NCBI GenBank assembly: GCA_034509925.1
Contig: CM067528.1
Coordinates: 13,516,501-13,580,500, forward strand
Reading direction: 5' to 3'
DNA from: Hirudinaria manillensis
Lineage: Eukaryota; Annelida; Clitellata; Hirudinida; Hirudinidae
DNA length: 64,000 nt
Both the position numbers and the translations under genes were made by a program. Positions 38,187 through 59,100 of this stretch are shown here, in pieces. Each line of letters starts with the position of its first letter. Within the stretch, counting starts at the first letter, position 1. The notes under the pieces were generated by a model that was not told where the DNA came from, did not search any database, and worked only from the letters and a program-made list of their open reading frames with translations.

Positions 38187-40672
38187 GGCATCTCCCTCCG
38201 ATGATCAGGACCCTTGGATTAGTTTGATTGTTCAAAATGGCCATACCTGGCAGAGTGCCGAAACTGAACATGAACAATTTTTGTCTGATTTTTGCAGACA
38301 GTGACTGACAAATATTTAAAACTTTACTATGGATTTTGAGGAGAAATAAATATATGCATCTACAAAGTATGTAAATTTATTGCACATACAGGCTGTATTC
38401 ATCATGTTCATTAAAAAAACTCCAACACATAATTTGGTTATAATTTTTCCACGAATAAGATTTTATTGCATTAAATTCTAGAACATTGCATATTAATGCA
38501 TTTAGTTCTATGAAAATATCAAATATTTATTTTATTATATTTTTAATATCGTATCCGTGATATGTAGCACAGGCCTGTTTTTTTATTTTTGACCTCCGAG
38601 ATGTGAAGTTACTAGAGTTTTTTGTTAAGTACCCGATATTACCCCGCTTTCCCGTAAATGTACATTCGACCAAAATTAATTCTGAATGCTTTTAGAAATG
38701 AAGGGAACTTTTCAAAAAAGCAAAAAGAAAAATCTCTTCAATTTGGACAAAAAAATGGATATGTCTTTGCGAAGAAAACAGAATCAGACAAGCTAATTAA
38801 AACCTCAAATTTGGAAGAGTTGAGTAGATTTCGATTTTATACTAGAATATATTTTTGAGATTTTGTCACGAACTTTTATGACAATTATTTTCAACATGTC
38901 TATGATAACAGCACGTAATGATTTTTCGACAAAAGTCACAAGTTTCTTATTCACGAATGTTTAAAATGCGATTATATCATATAAAGGTGTTGACATTCTA
39001 AATGTAAATTAACAAACAAACAAGGAACCTCTGCAAGGAATAAAGCCATGCAAAAGGTTTTTACTAATTTTAAGTGTTTTAAAACAAGCGACGAACAAAC
39101 GAATATATTGTATACATTTAACTAAAATTGGCATTTTCCGATAATTATTGGTAAAGATATGGAGTGTCAAACGATAAAAAAGATATCATCGAGCGATAAA
39201 ATAGACGTGAATGTTTACAACATTTGTAAAAACGAAATCGTTAATAAAACTTAATTACATCATTAATTCATATTACAACCATCGTATATTTAATAATGGC
39301 TTTAACGGTTTTACCAATGTTTACATGACGTCATCGTAGACATGAAGAATATACGTCACAAAAATTCAGGACAAAATTTCAAAAGCAGATTCGATGATTT
39401 AAAAAAAAAATCTTTGAGCATCCAAGGATTAAAGGCGATTTTAAGGTTCTCTTTTATTTTCAAATATACCTATTTTTTTTACCTAATAATCTAATAAAAT
39501 CGGGAAAATGGACATCACCATGAAGCAGCCTATGATAAAAAAAATGTTATTGGTTTTTAAGTCAAATGTTTAAATGAGCGAAATCTATTGTTGCCAGATG
39601 ACGTGGAATGTAAAGTTGTCGAAAAGGATTTAATTGTCATAAAACTAAAATTTTTCATGGGATCAACTTTTTAAAGATTGTTTTGAATGATAAATAGCCT
39701 ATCACCAAGTTTCGTTTAATCTGTTGCAAATGCTTATTTGAGTAATGCATTTGCATTTTTCATTCGCTTTCATGAGTGAACTGGTCACGGCCACCTTTTT
39801 TTACTTATTTTTCACGATATTCACCTTATTTAGTAAGTAATTAATTTATTTTAACTTAATTTAATAAGTAATATATAAGTATTATTACAAATATTAATTC
39901 ATAATTCAAATATTGAAATATTTACTGAGATAAATAAACTAAATACCTGACTATGGTACCGAAGCTAGCCTCGAAACCATTTTAGACCGATGGAGACTAA
40001 AACGAAACTTTATTTTGAGCCAAACGATACGATCCATAGTAGGTGAATTTATAAAATACGAATTTATGAATTACTATTCTCGCATAATATTGTAGTAAGC
40101 ATCCTTCGCAATCTCCAATTTATTTATGGACAGGACGACATGTGAGATAACGACAAAACGCCCTTTAAATAGAAACTCGGTAAATGCATGCTCACGTGCA
40201 CTTTGTACGCATACCTTCCTCGATAATGATCTAAGTAATCACATTTTTTCACACATCCTCAACATTTTCTCATAATAAAGGGATACTGAAAATAAATGAC
40301 AATTAAGTGACACATTAGTTAAATAAAAAACTTGTGGTCACCATCTGATGATGATAAAGATAGAAGAGTCACTGGGGCTGATCACCCGTTCCGGGAAACT
40401 CATAGTCACCATTTAACACTTTCACCATAAATCTTTTATTATTATTATTATTATTAAAATAAGTCAAACAAATAAAGATAAAATGAACTCGGAAACAGTT
40501 GGAACAACTTAATTCAATATAAAAATATTTTACAAATCCGTTCACAGAATCTAATTCAAGCCCGTCAAAAATGTTTCGCACCGTCTCGGCAAATCCGAAA
40601 AAGGGTGACCTCTCGCGACACAATTACACTTAAGCTTCCTAAATGAATTCCCTCCTAGATCATAAAATTAAC
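38187..40672. other. intergenic region with transposon relics
   Basis: No gene supported. It holds sequences related to the piggyBac-like element at 57037-58255: a plus-oriented relic at about 38866-38990 and a minus-oriented relic ending near 39435. An (ATT)n run lies at 40435-40456. The Ig-gene promoter should lie just above 38186; no TATA box was seen. Confidence 0.45.
38866..39435. mobile_element. relics related to the 57-kb piggyBac-like element
   Basis: The end at 39418-39435 reads, on the minus strand, TTTAATCCTTGGATGCT, two changes from the terminal TTAACCCTTGGATGCC of the complete element. About 80-100 bases further in, both share GTC.TGAATTTT.GTGAC followed by GTCATGTAAA. A second stretch at 38866-38990 in plus orientation shares TTGTCA.GAA, TTCAACATGTCT and the block ending ATTATATCATATAA with the 57.1-57.3 kb region. 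The two stretches face each other, as arms of one inverted element or two nested relics. Confidence 0.5.
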
Positions 40673-41020
40673 CTAATAATATGATAAACATCTTTTCCGC
40701 TTATTAGCACACAAAATTTTGTCTCTCATTAATTTAAATTTTTTTCGCTTAATTTCCAAACTTTCAAAGTCTAAGTTTCGTCTGCATCGAAAGGTCGTTA
40801 AGGGGGGAACCCTTTTGGACTCGAGGCAGCTTTTTTTGAAGATCAGTCCAGCATTTTGATTGTTGTCTCTGAAGAATTTATCGAAAACTCTTCCTGGACT
40901 CTTTGCTGGTTCTTCTGAAACTATCCTCTTACAGAGGAGTTGATGAGGCACCGATCCATGGGCCGAGCCACAACGTCTAAGTTGAATTAGTTCCTTTTTG
41001 CTTTTTGGATTGCCTCCCAT
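40673..41020 (-). CDS. hypothetical small basic protein, weak
   Basis: A minus-strand open frame of about 115 residues from an ATG at 41018-41020, rich in Lys, Arg and Cys (FRCRRNLDFESLEIKRKKFK), with no recognised domain. The region is less AT-rich than its flanks, which favours coding, but no splice partner or homology is recognised. It is divergent to the RING gene about 1 kb away. Confidence 0.25.
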   Translation of the reverse strand: MGGNPKSKKELIQLRRCGSAHGSVPHQLLCKRIVSEEPAKSPGRVFDKFFRDNNQNAGLIFKKSCLESKRVPPLTTFRCRRNLDFESLEIKRKKFKLMRDKILCANKRKRCLSYY

Positions 41021-41047
41021 ACCATCGCGGTGTGCCCTATCCGGCAC

Positions 41048-42076
41048 TCGTGACCCCTTCCTTTTAAAATGATGTGTCGATGCATATGTTTATTGTCATG
41101 CACATAGTAAGTTTTGCAGTCAAACATGAGAAATAATTTTTTCCTTCCACATTCATTACATAAAATTGGCCTGAACTGATTTAGGCACTCGAATTCCTTT
41201 CCCTTTGCAAAATATGAATATTAATGGCACAGAATTGTATAAAAAAAATCTGTTTGGGCATAAAGTGCGGAGAAACAAAAATTTGTGTAATGATTTAAAG
41301 AGTAAATATGGGTGATAAAACCTAGTTAAACATTTTTTACATTGGTCATGGTCTGACGTATACTCTTAAAGAGTGTGCAGAATTAATACGCTAATATATA
41401 AAATAAATAATAACTAATTTTTTTTTATAATTTCTTGATAATCTTGGGTTACCAATTTTATGGAAACATTTTTTGTTCTCAGCTGTGCTCCAGATATCCT
41501 AGCTTATTATATAGGTTTAACCTTTGTGTTGGCAATTAACAGATTATTTTGAGTTACGTCACTTTACATAAGCATCTCCTAACAAAGCAAAGATTGTAAA
41601 CTAGTTTGGAAATGGTTTCATTAGTGGGGAACTAATGCGTGATGATTCCGTTGATCTACACGCTAAATAGCTACTAAAAATAATTAAAGCATAATTGCAC
41701 GAATTACGAAAAGCGCTCTCTATCGAACGAAATTCTAGTTTTGTGATAAACTACAAGGGCTAAAATGGCGTTCGGCTTTGGTTGCGTCGCATTGCACGAA
41801 TTATGCGCTGCTTGTTGCCTTTGATGGCTGAATAGCAGCCGAGGACTAAGTATGTTTTTTTTCAAATCATTTGTCATCATTAACTTGCTAGTTGTTTCAT
41901 CTGTTTATTCGTTTTCAACCTGATCGGGAATTCGCAACTTTATGTTGTCTGGGGCTTTAGGCACTTTGGTGTGATTGAGTGAGTAGTTCGCTGAATTAGT
42001 ATCTTGCCTGTAATCTTTTAAAAGTTTATCGATGTTTGTTCATACTTTCGTTCAACGTTTTGATTTGTGTAGGATA
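41048..42076. promoter_or_regulatory. upstream region of the RING ligase gene
   Basis: This holds the presumed promoter and 5' leader. Around 41760-41860 there is a less AT-rich stretch with AAAATGGCG, which resembles the YY1-type element found at many housekeeping start sites. It would also open a short upstream reading frame of about 19 codons. A 3' splice site (TGTGTAG, 42067-42073) lies just before the chosen ATG, so the leader is probably spliced. Confidence 0.35.
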
Positions 42077-50566
<8,490 letters not shown>

Positions 50567-53157
50567 TTATATTGGTGCATAACATAACTTTTGATGCCCT
50601 ATCCTCTGAACAAATTTATGTCATCTGGTATAAAGTTGTTTGTCTATCATAGAACTATTGTTGATAGCAGTATTTGGATTTTATGTTTAGCCCGTCATTG
50701 TTGCTTGTTGAAACTATCCTACAGTTTATTGCATTGTTTTTGTGGGAATTTCCAGCTTTTACTTTTCCCTTAGGTTAAAATTTTACATAGAAATTGGAAT
50801 TTAATTAAACATGCAAAATGTGACTTGTTTTCTATTTTTTTTTATCTTCACAATTAGGTAATTTATTTTATTTTAAGAAGGGTTGGTAAAGAAGTGATGT
50901 TGCCAGTTGATGTTTGTTGTGCTTTTAATTTGTTTTCAATTGGATTTGTAAATAACAATTTTGCTTGATTTTGTTTCGATTGGCATCATTAATCACTTGT
51001 CAAGTGTTGACTGATGAGATTTTTGTTATATAATTTGATTCTTAGACCAAAGGTTATGTTTCTTGTCACTTAGTTGGTTATCTAAATTCATTCTGTTTAC
51101 CTAAATGCTATAATTGTATTGTATTGTATTGCATTGTTATCCCAAGCTGGGAATTTCAACATTTCTAATTTTCTAACATTTAAAGAAAGTTTGATGTAAG
51201 TAATGTCAAAGTTAAAAATTTGAATTTTATTGCAGCAGGGATTTGGTTGTGAGGAATGAGAGCTCGTCTCTATGCATAAGTGGATGACTGTAAAATTGGC
51301 TCTACTTTTTGTTGTTGCAAACATTTTTCTGATTGAAACATCCTTTCTTCAATTTTTTTCAATTGCAAGATTTTGTTATAAAATTGTTAAAAGCAAAATT
51401 GTGGTTTGTTCTCTTAACAAGTAACAGTTTTTTTCAATTTTACATTCTCGATTTTCATTTTGGTTCTCGATAGATTAAAGCACGTGAGAAATTATAAATA
51501 GATGTTCGAATTTATGTATGTTTTACTACCTTGGTGTTGCCAGATATCCAAGATATTTGTTTTGATGCCAATTATAGATGATCATCTATGCAGTCTAACT
51601 CTGATTCCTCCCAGTTATACAATCATTGTCTTTGCCATAATAACTGGACTGTGTTCTACCTCCAAGTTTTTGTTGTAAAATAAATTTTGATACCTGGAAA
51701 AGTTGACTCATAGCTTATGTTGGATTTTCATAACTGAAGTTTAGGATTTTTTAATACCATTTCATTGATTTTAGGACAATAATGACCTAAATACAGGTAT
51801 TTATAATAAAACAGACATTTAAATGTTTAGCAACATTCATGTCTACCTAACACAGGGTTAGGGTCGAGCTGGAAAACGCCATTAGAGGAGCCTGGAAATG
51901 ACTTGATAATTTAATAAAAACTAATAATCAGAATAACAGATGTTTCAGAGTTATCGAAAATAAAGGTAACAGTATTTCTTATTAAACTTTTTTTTCATGT
52001 TTTATTCGTTTTAACAATTTTGCAAAGATTTTTGAAAGTGTCTTTCTCATTTTGTGAAATTCTAAATAAATGCACTAAAATATTTTCAAAAACTTTTCAG
52101 TATAATCAGAAATATGTTAACAAACATTAGTATTAAAGTATTATTTAGCATTGAATTTAATCATTAAATCAAATTAAAATCAAATTTTTAAATCGCGAAT
52201 TATTGCAAAATTATGGAGTGTCCCCGTTGTTTCTATGCTCAAGGTACCCTATGCTACAGAAGATCAGAGATACTGTATGCGATCACCATTAGACACAACT
52301 CGCCATACTGAGGAAGACCGAGCGCTCGGAGAAAGTCGCGCTGCATGACACACAGCTTGGTGACCAGGGGAGATAGATTCAACGTTTAAATTTAATATTT
52401 TAATATATTTTGTTCGGTACTCTTATCGTAAAGATGTTTCTCTCTCCTCTTTGGCGTCCAATTTTCTCCTACTTCCAAATTCCCCCGTGAGCAAGTGTTC
52501 GAAATCTAGATCTGCCATTACTATACAAAAATATATTCACTTTGCAATTACACTTTAATATTAAAATAAAATTACAGTTAACTTTGGCAACATCGAACCG
52601 CTGCTAGTCATATGAAATTCTTCCGAGCTGAGCTAGTTTCTCAAAAACTCTCAACTCCCAGTTCTAATTCCGAGGTTACCCTAGCTTTATTACTAGAGAT
52701 TCCTAAATATAAAGCAAAACCTCCCGGGTCTGGATATCGAACGCGAAATGCAACGGATCGCCGCAAGGCGCAGTAGCATTACCTAGGTCGGGTAGGTGCG
52801 ACCAGCGGAGGGCGGGAAGTCTCTAGAACTTCTCAAAATTACAAATGCCGGAAAGTGAAAAGCTCGTGACGATATAAACTACTCCTAAATAGTAAGTTCA
52901 TGAATATTTAGTATTGCCTGCGAGTTCTATAGAATCCAGGTGGTTCGGAACGTTATGTAGCGGCTGGGTTACGTGCCTTCCCATCCCCTTTTTTCTTGCG
53001 CATAATTGAGTTTTAACAAGATTGAGTTTTTTTTTTAAAGCTAATACAATTTGGAATTATCCAAAAAGTTTACAAATGAAACGACGTTGGGCGGGTGCCG
53101 CTTTGTTTATATTCCACTTAAGGCATTAACGGTTGTCGAGCATATGCTTAGTGGGGA
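50567..53157. other. 3' untranslated and intergenic region between RING and BRPF genes
   Basis: No gene supported. Positions 50567 to about 51700 are T-rich and look like the long 3' untranslated region of the RING gene, with an AATAAA at 51679-51684. Positions 52200-53150 are GC-richer and CpG-containing (around 52290-52370 and 52720-52870), which fits the promoter and leader region of the BRPF gene. No TATA box was seen near the start codon. Confidence 0.45.
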
Positions 53158-56100
53158 ATGACGGAGAAAGATTTCAGAATTTTGGAGGATTATGTGTTGC
53201 CTCCGAAAGCACCTCCTCCGTCTGAAGAATTTTATAAATATGTTAAGCCATCGAGAGACGAAGTCGACTCCAAACTAGAATATGACATGGATGAGGAGGT
53301 ACGGTATACTGAACTAGTTTTTTAGAGCATCAGTTTTTCTATGAGCTGTTCTATTGCAGGATTTTGCATGGTTGGAACTATTTAATGAACAAAGATCAAA
53401 GTCTAACTTATCTCGAATATCGTTTGACGCCTTTGAATTCCTCATGGATCAATTTGAGAAGGAATCATTTTTTCATTGCACTAGCAAGAATTTCAAACCT
53501 GTCCCTCCAGAGTTAGAGCATCAAGCTGATTGCGCTGTTTGTCTAGATGGCACAAGCAGTGAAGAAAATGCTATTTTATTTTGTGACATGTGCAGCCTGT
53601 CTGTTCATCAAAAATGTTATGGTGTTATAAAAGTTCCTGAAGAAATTTGGTTGTGCAAAAGATGTTTGTATTCCCCTGCAGCAACTGCTAATTGTTGCCT
53701 TTGTTCTTGCAAATCTGGTGCATTGAAAAGATCCTTAGATGGAAAATGGGCTCATATTGTTTGTGCTTTCTGGATTCCTGAGGTTAATTTTGGAAGTGAC
53801 AGATCAAGGGAACCCATTATGGGAATGGATACTATACCTTCGGTGAGATGGAAACTAACTTGTTTTATCTGTAATCAGAAGGGGAAAGGAGCTTGTTTGC
53901 AATGCCATCATTCCAATTGTTTGACTGCATACCATGCTAGTTGTGCTCAGCTTGTTGGTTGGTTCCATTCATTTTTTTTAATTCAAATACTAATTGTTAA
54001 TGTAGAAATATAAAAAATATAAATATGAATATATTTAAATTTATAAATGTCTGTTTCAGTTTGACACACTTAACAATGAAATGTTATGCTCATGTCATAA
54101 TTACAGAAGCTTATTTCTAACTGCATCAAACCTTTATCGTTAGGTCTGACAATGAAAATGGAAGCATTCATAGACACTGATGGCGTTTCTAAAAAGAAAG
54201 TGACGACTTTTTGCGAAGTTCACTCGACTCAATTTGTCGACGACTCTTTACCCGATGGTAATTTGAAGGAGTACGAGGGACCAAAATATCTTTCTAGTGA
54301 CGATTCAGATGATATCTCTCAGATGAATGGAAGGATGCCTAATTCTGGTTTGACTTGAGCTTGTTATTCAGTTGTTGATCTAGTGTAGTTGCACAAATTG
54401 GAAATTAACATTTATAATCAATATAACAATTTTAAAAGTTGCAAATTTATTATTGTTTAAATGCACATTGCTAGTTAAAGAGGAATGTTCACATTACAAT
54501 GTGCCCTTAACTACTCCATTTGGCACTGTATGAACAGCAACAAAAATGGGCAACATCCTGAAAAAAACACTTTTTAACTTAATACTAATGTATTTATTAT
54601 TAAATTAATTAAATTATTATCACATTATTATTAAATTTAATCAATTAAATCAACAAATTAAATTTAATAATTTAAAAATTTATTATTACACTTTTAATAA
54701 TTTTGGCAGAAGGTTTTTCTGAGCATTTATCACATTAAAAAATTACATTAATTTATTCATATATAATGCACTTTTACATAAGCTATATCTATGACTTGTT
54801 AGCTGATGTCATTTGCCTTCTTCTCTTATCATATTGTTCAAAAGTTTATTTTTTATCTTCTATATAATAATATCCCTAATAGAGTGACTGAATAAACATC
54901 TCCAAGAATCAAATGGGTTATGCTATTTACTATTCCTGGCAATCGCTTCACAAATTGTGGGATGCTTGGAGAGACTTACTTTGGATGATGGCAGCCACAT
55001 ATTGCATAATTAAGTGACTTGATATTAGTTATTATTTATCCTTAAAAGAGTCAAATAAAACCAAAAAGAATGTGTCTTGGAAATCACGGTTGAAACTGGC
55101 TAGGAAGATATTGGCAGCCTGGATTGAAATGGAGCAACCCATATTTGTTCCAGTGGTTACAGTTGCAACGTTAGATTTGAATACTGATAAATTATGATTA
55201 CAAAAGTAATTTAGTTAAATGTATTTCAAAAGGATCAACAAAATTACCAAAAAAGCTCGAGAATTAGAAATAGAGAAACATGAATCTTTTGTGACAAGAC
55301 TTCACTCTTATTGGACTCTTAAAAGGCAATCCAGAGATGGATATCCTTTGCTGAACTCAAGAAAATTTGGAGAGAATATTAAAATATTAAATGTGAATGT
55401 TGTTAGTATTTTTCTTTCAAGAAAACCTATTACACTTTTTTGGTGGTCATCTTAATAAATGATTTTAATCATTACTTATTACAGCTTCTTTCACAAGGAT
55501 CATCCCATCAAAAGTCATCAAATGAGAAGCCATTGAGCTCAACTCCTAATCTTTGTGTTGCCTCTTCTCCATCATTATCACCTACTTATAGGAGTGTTGA
55601 TGCAGAATCTCTTTCCAGAGCAAATGGTGTAATGTCGGTGGTAAATGAATGCATCAATGGTGATGATTGTGAAGATGAAAATGGGGACGATGATAACGAC
55701 GACGAATCATTTGCATTGCATCTCATGTTCTGCCAGAGGCTAAGGCAAGATTTAGAGAAGGTTCGGTTGTTGATCGAACTTGTTCGAAAAAGGGAAAAAC
55801 TGAAGATGGAGCAAGTAAGATTTTTTTTAAATTTTATTTTTATGAATGTAATGCATTAATTTTAAGTCATTTCTAAATAAAAACTTTTACAAATTTAAAT
55901 TTGAATATGAGTAGTAATTTTTATAAGACAGTTTGGACAGTTATTAGACAAGCACTAGGTTTCATATAAAATTGAGCATGATTCTGACCACAACATAAAA
56001 TGTTGATCTTAAAACTTTTGGAGCTACCAGATAAGTATTGTTCTGCACAGATCAACCATTAACAGTTGCGTTAACAGATTCAAGAGCTAAGCATCGTTCT

Positions 56101-59100
56101 CAAAGTTCAAATCAGATTTAGTTTTTAGAAGAAACTTAGCCAAATGTTCCTTAACAAAACATTTTTAACTTTTAATATTACTTTCACGTAAGCAAATTTA
56201 ACTACGGCAGTGGCGAAGGGTTCACGGCATTTAACATCGAACGTGTCGTGCGGGTGAAATTTTGTTCTGCTAGAGATGCCTTTAATGTTCTTGAAATTAT
56301 TTCAGATTAAACTTTATGAGAAACAAATTGCCATCCGGTTATGTCCGGACTACCGTACCATAAAATTAATTTTGGATGAAATCCTGCACATTGCAGAGGG
56401 GATGTTTGACAAATTTGAGGTTGCCTTCACATGTTCATTAAATTGCTTCTATTGCATGTTAATACAATTTATCATTTTTATCATTGCATAAGTTATTATT
56501 TTTTTCACTTCATTGTTGAATGACTAGTAAGTAAATTCTAGTTTCATGGCTTGCAATCCTTATTGACGATACACTGAACTTGTTGTTCAGTTTGAAATCT
56601 GATGCAAAAGTCTATAATTTAAAATTCCATTACACTCATGAAAGTGTTAATGAAGAATATTCAAAAATTGTTATGTACACCAAAAACTTAAAATTTAACA
56701 GATTTATGTCTTGATATTTGAATTTTAGAATTTTATTTTAAAAATTAATTAATATTCAAAATATCGTTTAAAGGGTGCAACTAGTTTCCTGGAGTCACTG
56801 CAATCTAATTCTGAAGATCGAATATATTTCAACCTAGATGATTTCTTGAATGATTTAAAACAACTTTTTGCTCTATGTCCACCACTAATAGTGGAGAAAA
56901 TCAATGAAAAGGTATCCCTATCATTTTTTTTTTTGAAAATTCAAGGCAAACTAATTTATATTATAAACCTTAATTTGTTTAGGTTTAAATTACTTTCACA
57001 AATGGGAATTTTACTTAAGCTTTATTTAGAAGTTAACCCTTGGATGCCCGATGGCAGCACAATTGCACATTTGTTATTTGAAATCTTGAGGTCCATTTTT
57101 AAGTTGTTGTCATGAATTTTCGTGACTTTTATCTTCAACGTGTCTGTTACAAGGTCATGTAAATATTTTTTTGGCATTTGTGTCCCCCTTTGGTCACTAA
57201 AGTTATGGACATGCATGTTCACAAACATTACAGATATTTTCAATAATAATTAAAATATTAAATATAACAATGTAAAATGCTATTATATCATATAAAATAT
57301 AATATAATATAAACATAACACATATTTATTATAACATAAAACATGTTGCAACTTTAGTCTACTTTTAGCTTAGATTTTGATTTATTGTAAAATAAGGATG
57401 TCATAAACCTGTATGGTTAGGATGTTAGCAGTGATGATAGCATGTCATGGGAAATTCAAACAAGCAGTGTTCCCATGATAAGAATTGATAGATAAAGACA
57501 AAATAACTTTCTTGAAGTTTAATGAAGATCGGATGAAAAAATAAAAAGGCTATGAACGAATTTCCTGGCGAGGAAAATAACCGTCGTGAGATCGAGTTAT
57601 AATGCGTTAAAATCTATAAGAACGTTATAATTTTATTTGAGGATCTCTACCTAGAAGTTTAGATCATAAATATAATTATATATGATATGTTTGGAGCCAT
57701 GTGATAGACTGAGGAAATATGAAAAAGTAGAAAAGGTGAAGAAAATAAAAAGTGTTAAAGCTGTTATTAACTGTACAATGATTGTAAACTATAATTAGTG
57801 ATGTAGCTAGGTTTTTCTGAAAATGAAAACGACAATTAAAATTTCTCTTTAGAGTTGCTAAACGTCTATTTTATTATTTTATCACGCTACGCATACTGCA
57901 CTCTATAAATTAACTATTATTATTATGACACCAGATAATCAACATTTATTTAAGAATAATTATTAAAAAATATAAACTTTATTTGAACATATACAAAATA
58001 TCAATTTTAAAACAATTAAAATTGGTAAAACACAGCCCTTCTGATGGCACTACTCCTTGCAGAGGTTCCTTATTTGTTGCATGGTGCTGTTTAATAATTG
58101 TTTTTATGAAAATTATATTTTTTTATTACCTGAAGATGTGCCTATCGACCAGCAAAATAGTTTTAATAACTTTATTTCCACGCTCGGTAGCAACGCATGC
58201 ATTGGGGTACGCTCGTACCCCCTTTTGGAAGTTTTTTACCTTAGGCATCCAAGGGTTAAATAAGATCATTGTTTGTACTTTCTTGAGCAACTTAATACAC
58301 CTATATTTCAACTATTGATTTATATAGGTGAATAACATATCCTCATTGATGGCTTTTAAAAGAACAACTGATGGTTCTTCTCACCATTTCCAAGGTATTT
58401 TCAAATAAGAATTCACAACTGAAGGATGATTTTTGAAGCCATTTAATGACTAAATTAAGTTATTAATGAATCGACTTTCAATTTAATAAAGTTTATGCTT
58501 ATACGATCCATGTAGTTTATTTTTGTTGTTAATAAATCACTTTCTTAAGTTGAGTTTGTGTGATTTGGCTTGTGATTTTCTTTTAGCTTATTCTTGCTTT
58601 TCTTCAAAATTTTACATAATTGTTTTTTTATCGTCAGAAAGATAGTCGGTAGCTGAAAAATATTAGCGCCTTATGTCGCAAATTGTTCCCATCGATCGGT
58701 TTTGCCAGTGCTTTTGATATCATCTGGATGTCTAGATTATTTTTCAATTTGAAAAATAATATTAAAATAGTCAGGCTAAGAGTGGGCAAACTGGGGTCTT
58801 TGATAGGATAGGAAATGTATTAACTTCTTGTCATAATAAATGCTGTCTTAATAAACGTCTTATGGGGTTTTGAAAGACTAGGGCCGATAGGATGGGAAAT
58901 GTGCGTTTCATACACATACGATAACCAAAAATTAAGTTTCAGGTCTGATACATAAGTCTAATATATCTCCTCAGTATAAATTTTAGCACTAAAAATCAGA
59001 TGAATAAATGTAAATGTAACATAAGAATTATGCAAAATATTTTAAACATATCTTGAAAGTAATAAGTCATACTTTTTTTATTTTTTGTCCCATAAAGCTT

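Noticed and set aside
57983..58318. 111-codon plus-strand open frame within the piggyBac-like element
   Set aside because: No transposase motif; it overlaps the terminal repeat and hairpin and runs past the element boundary.
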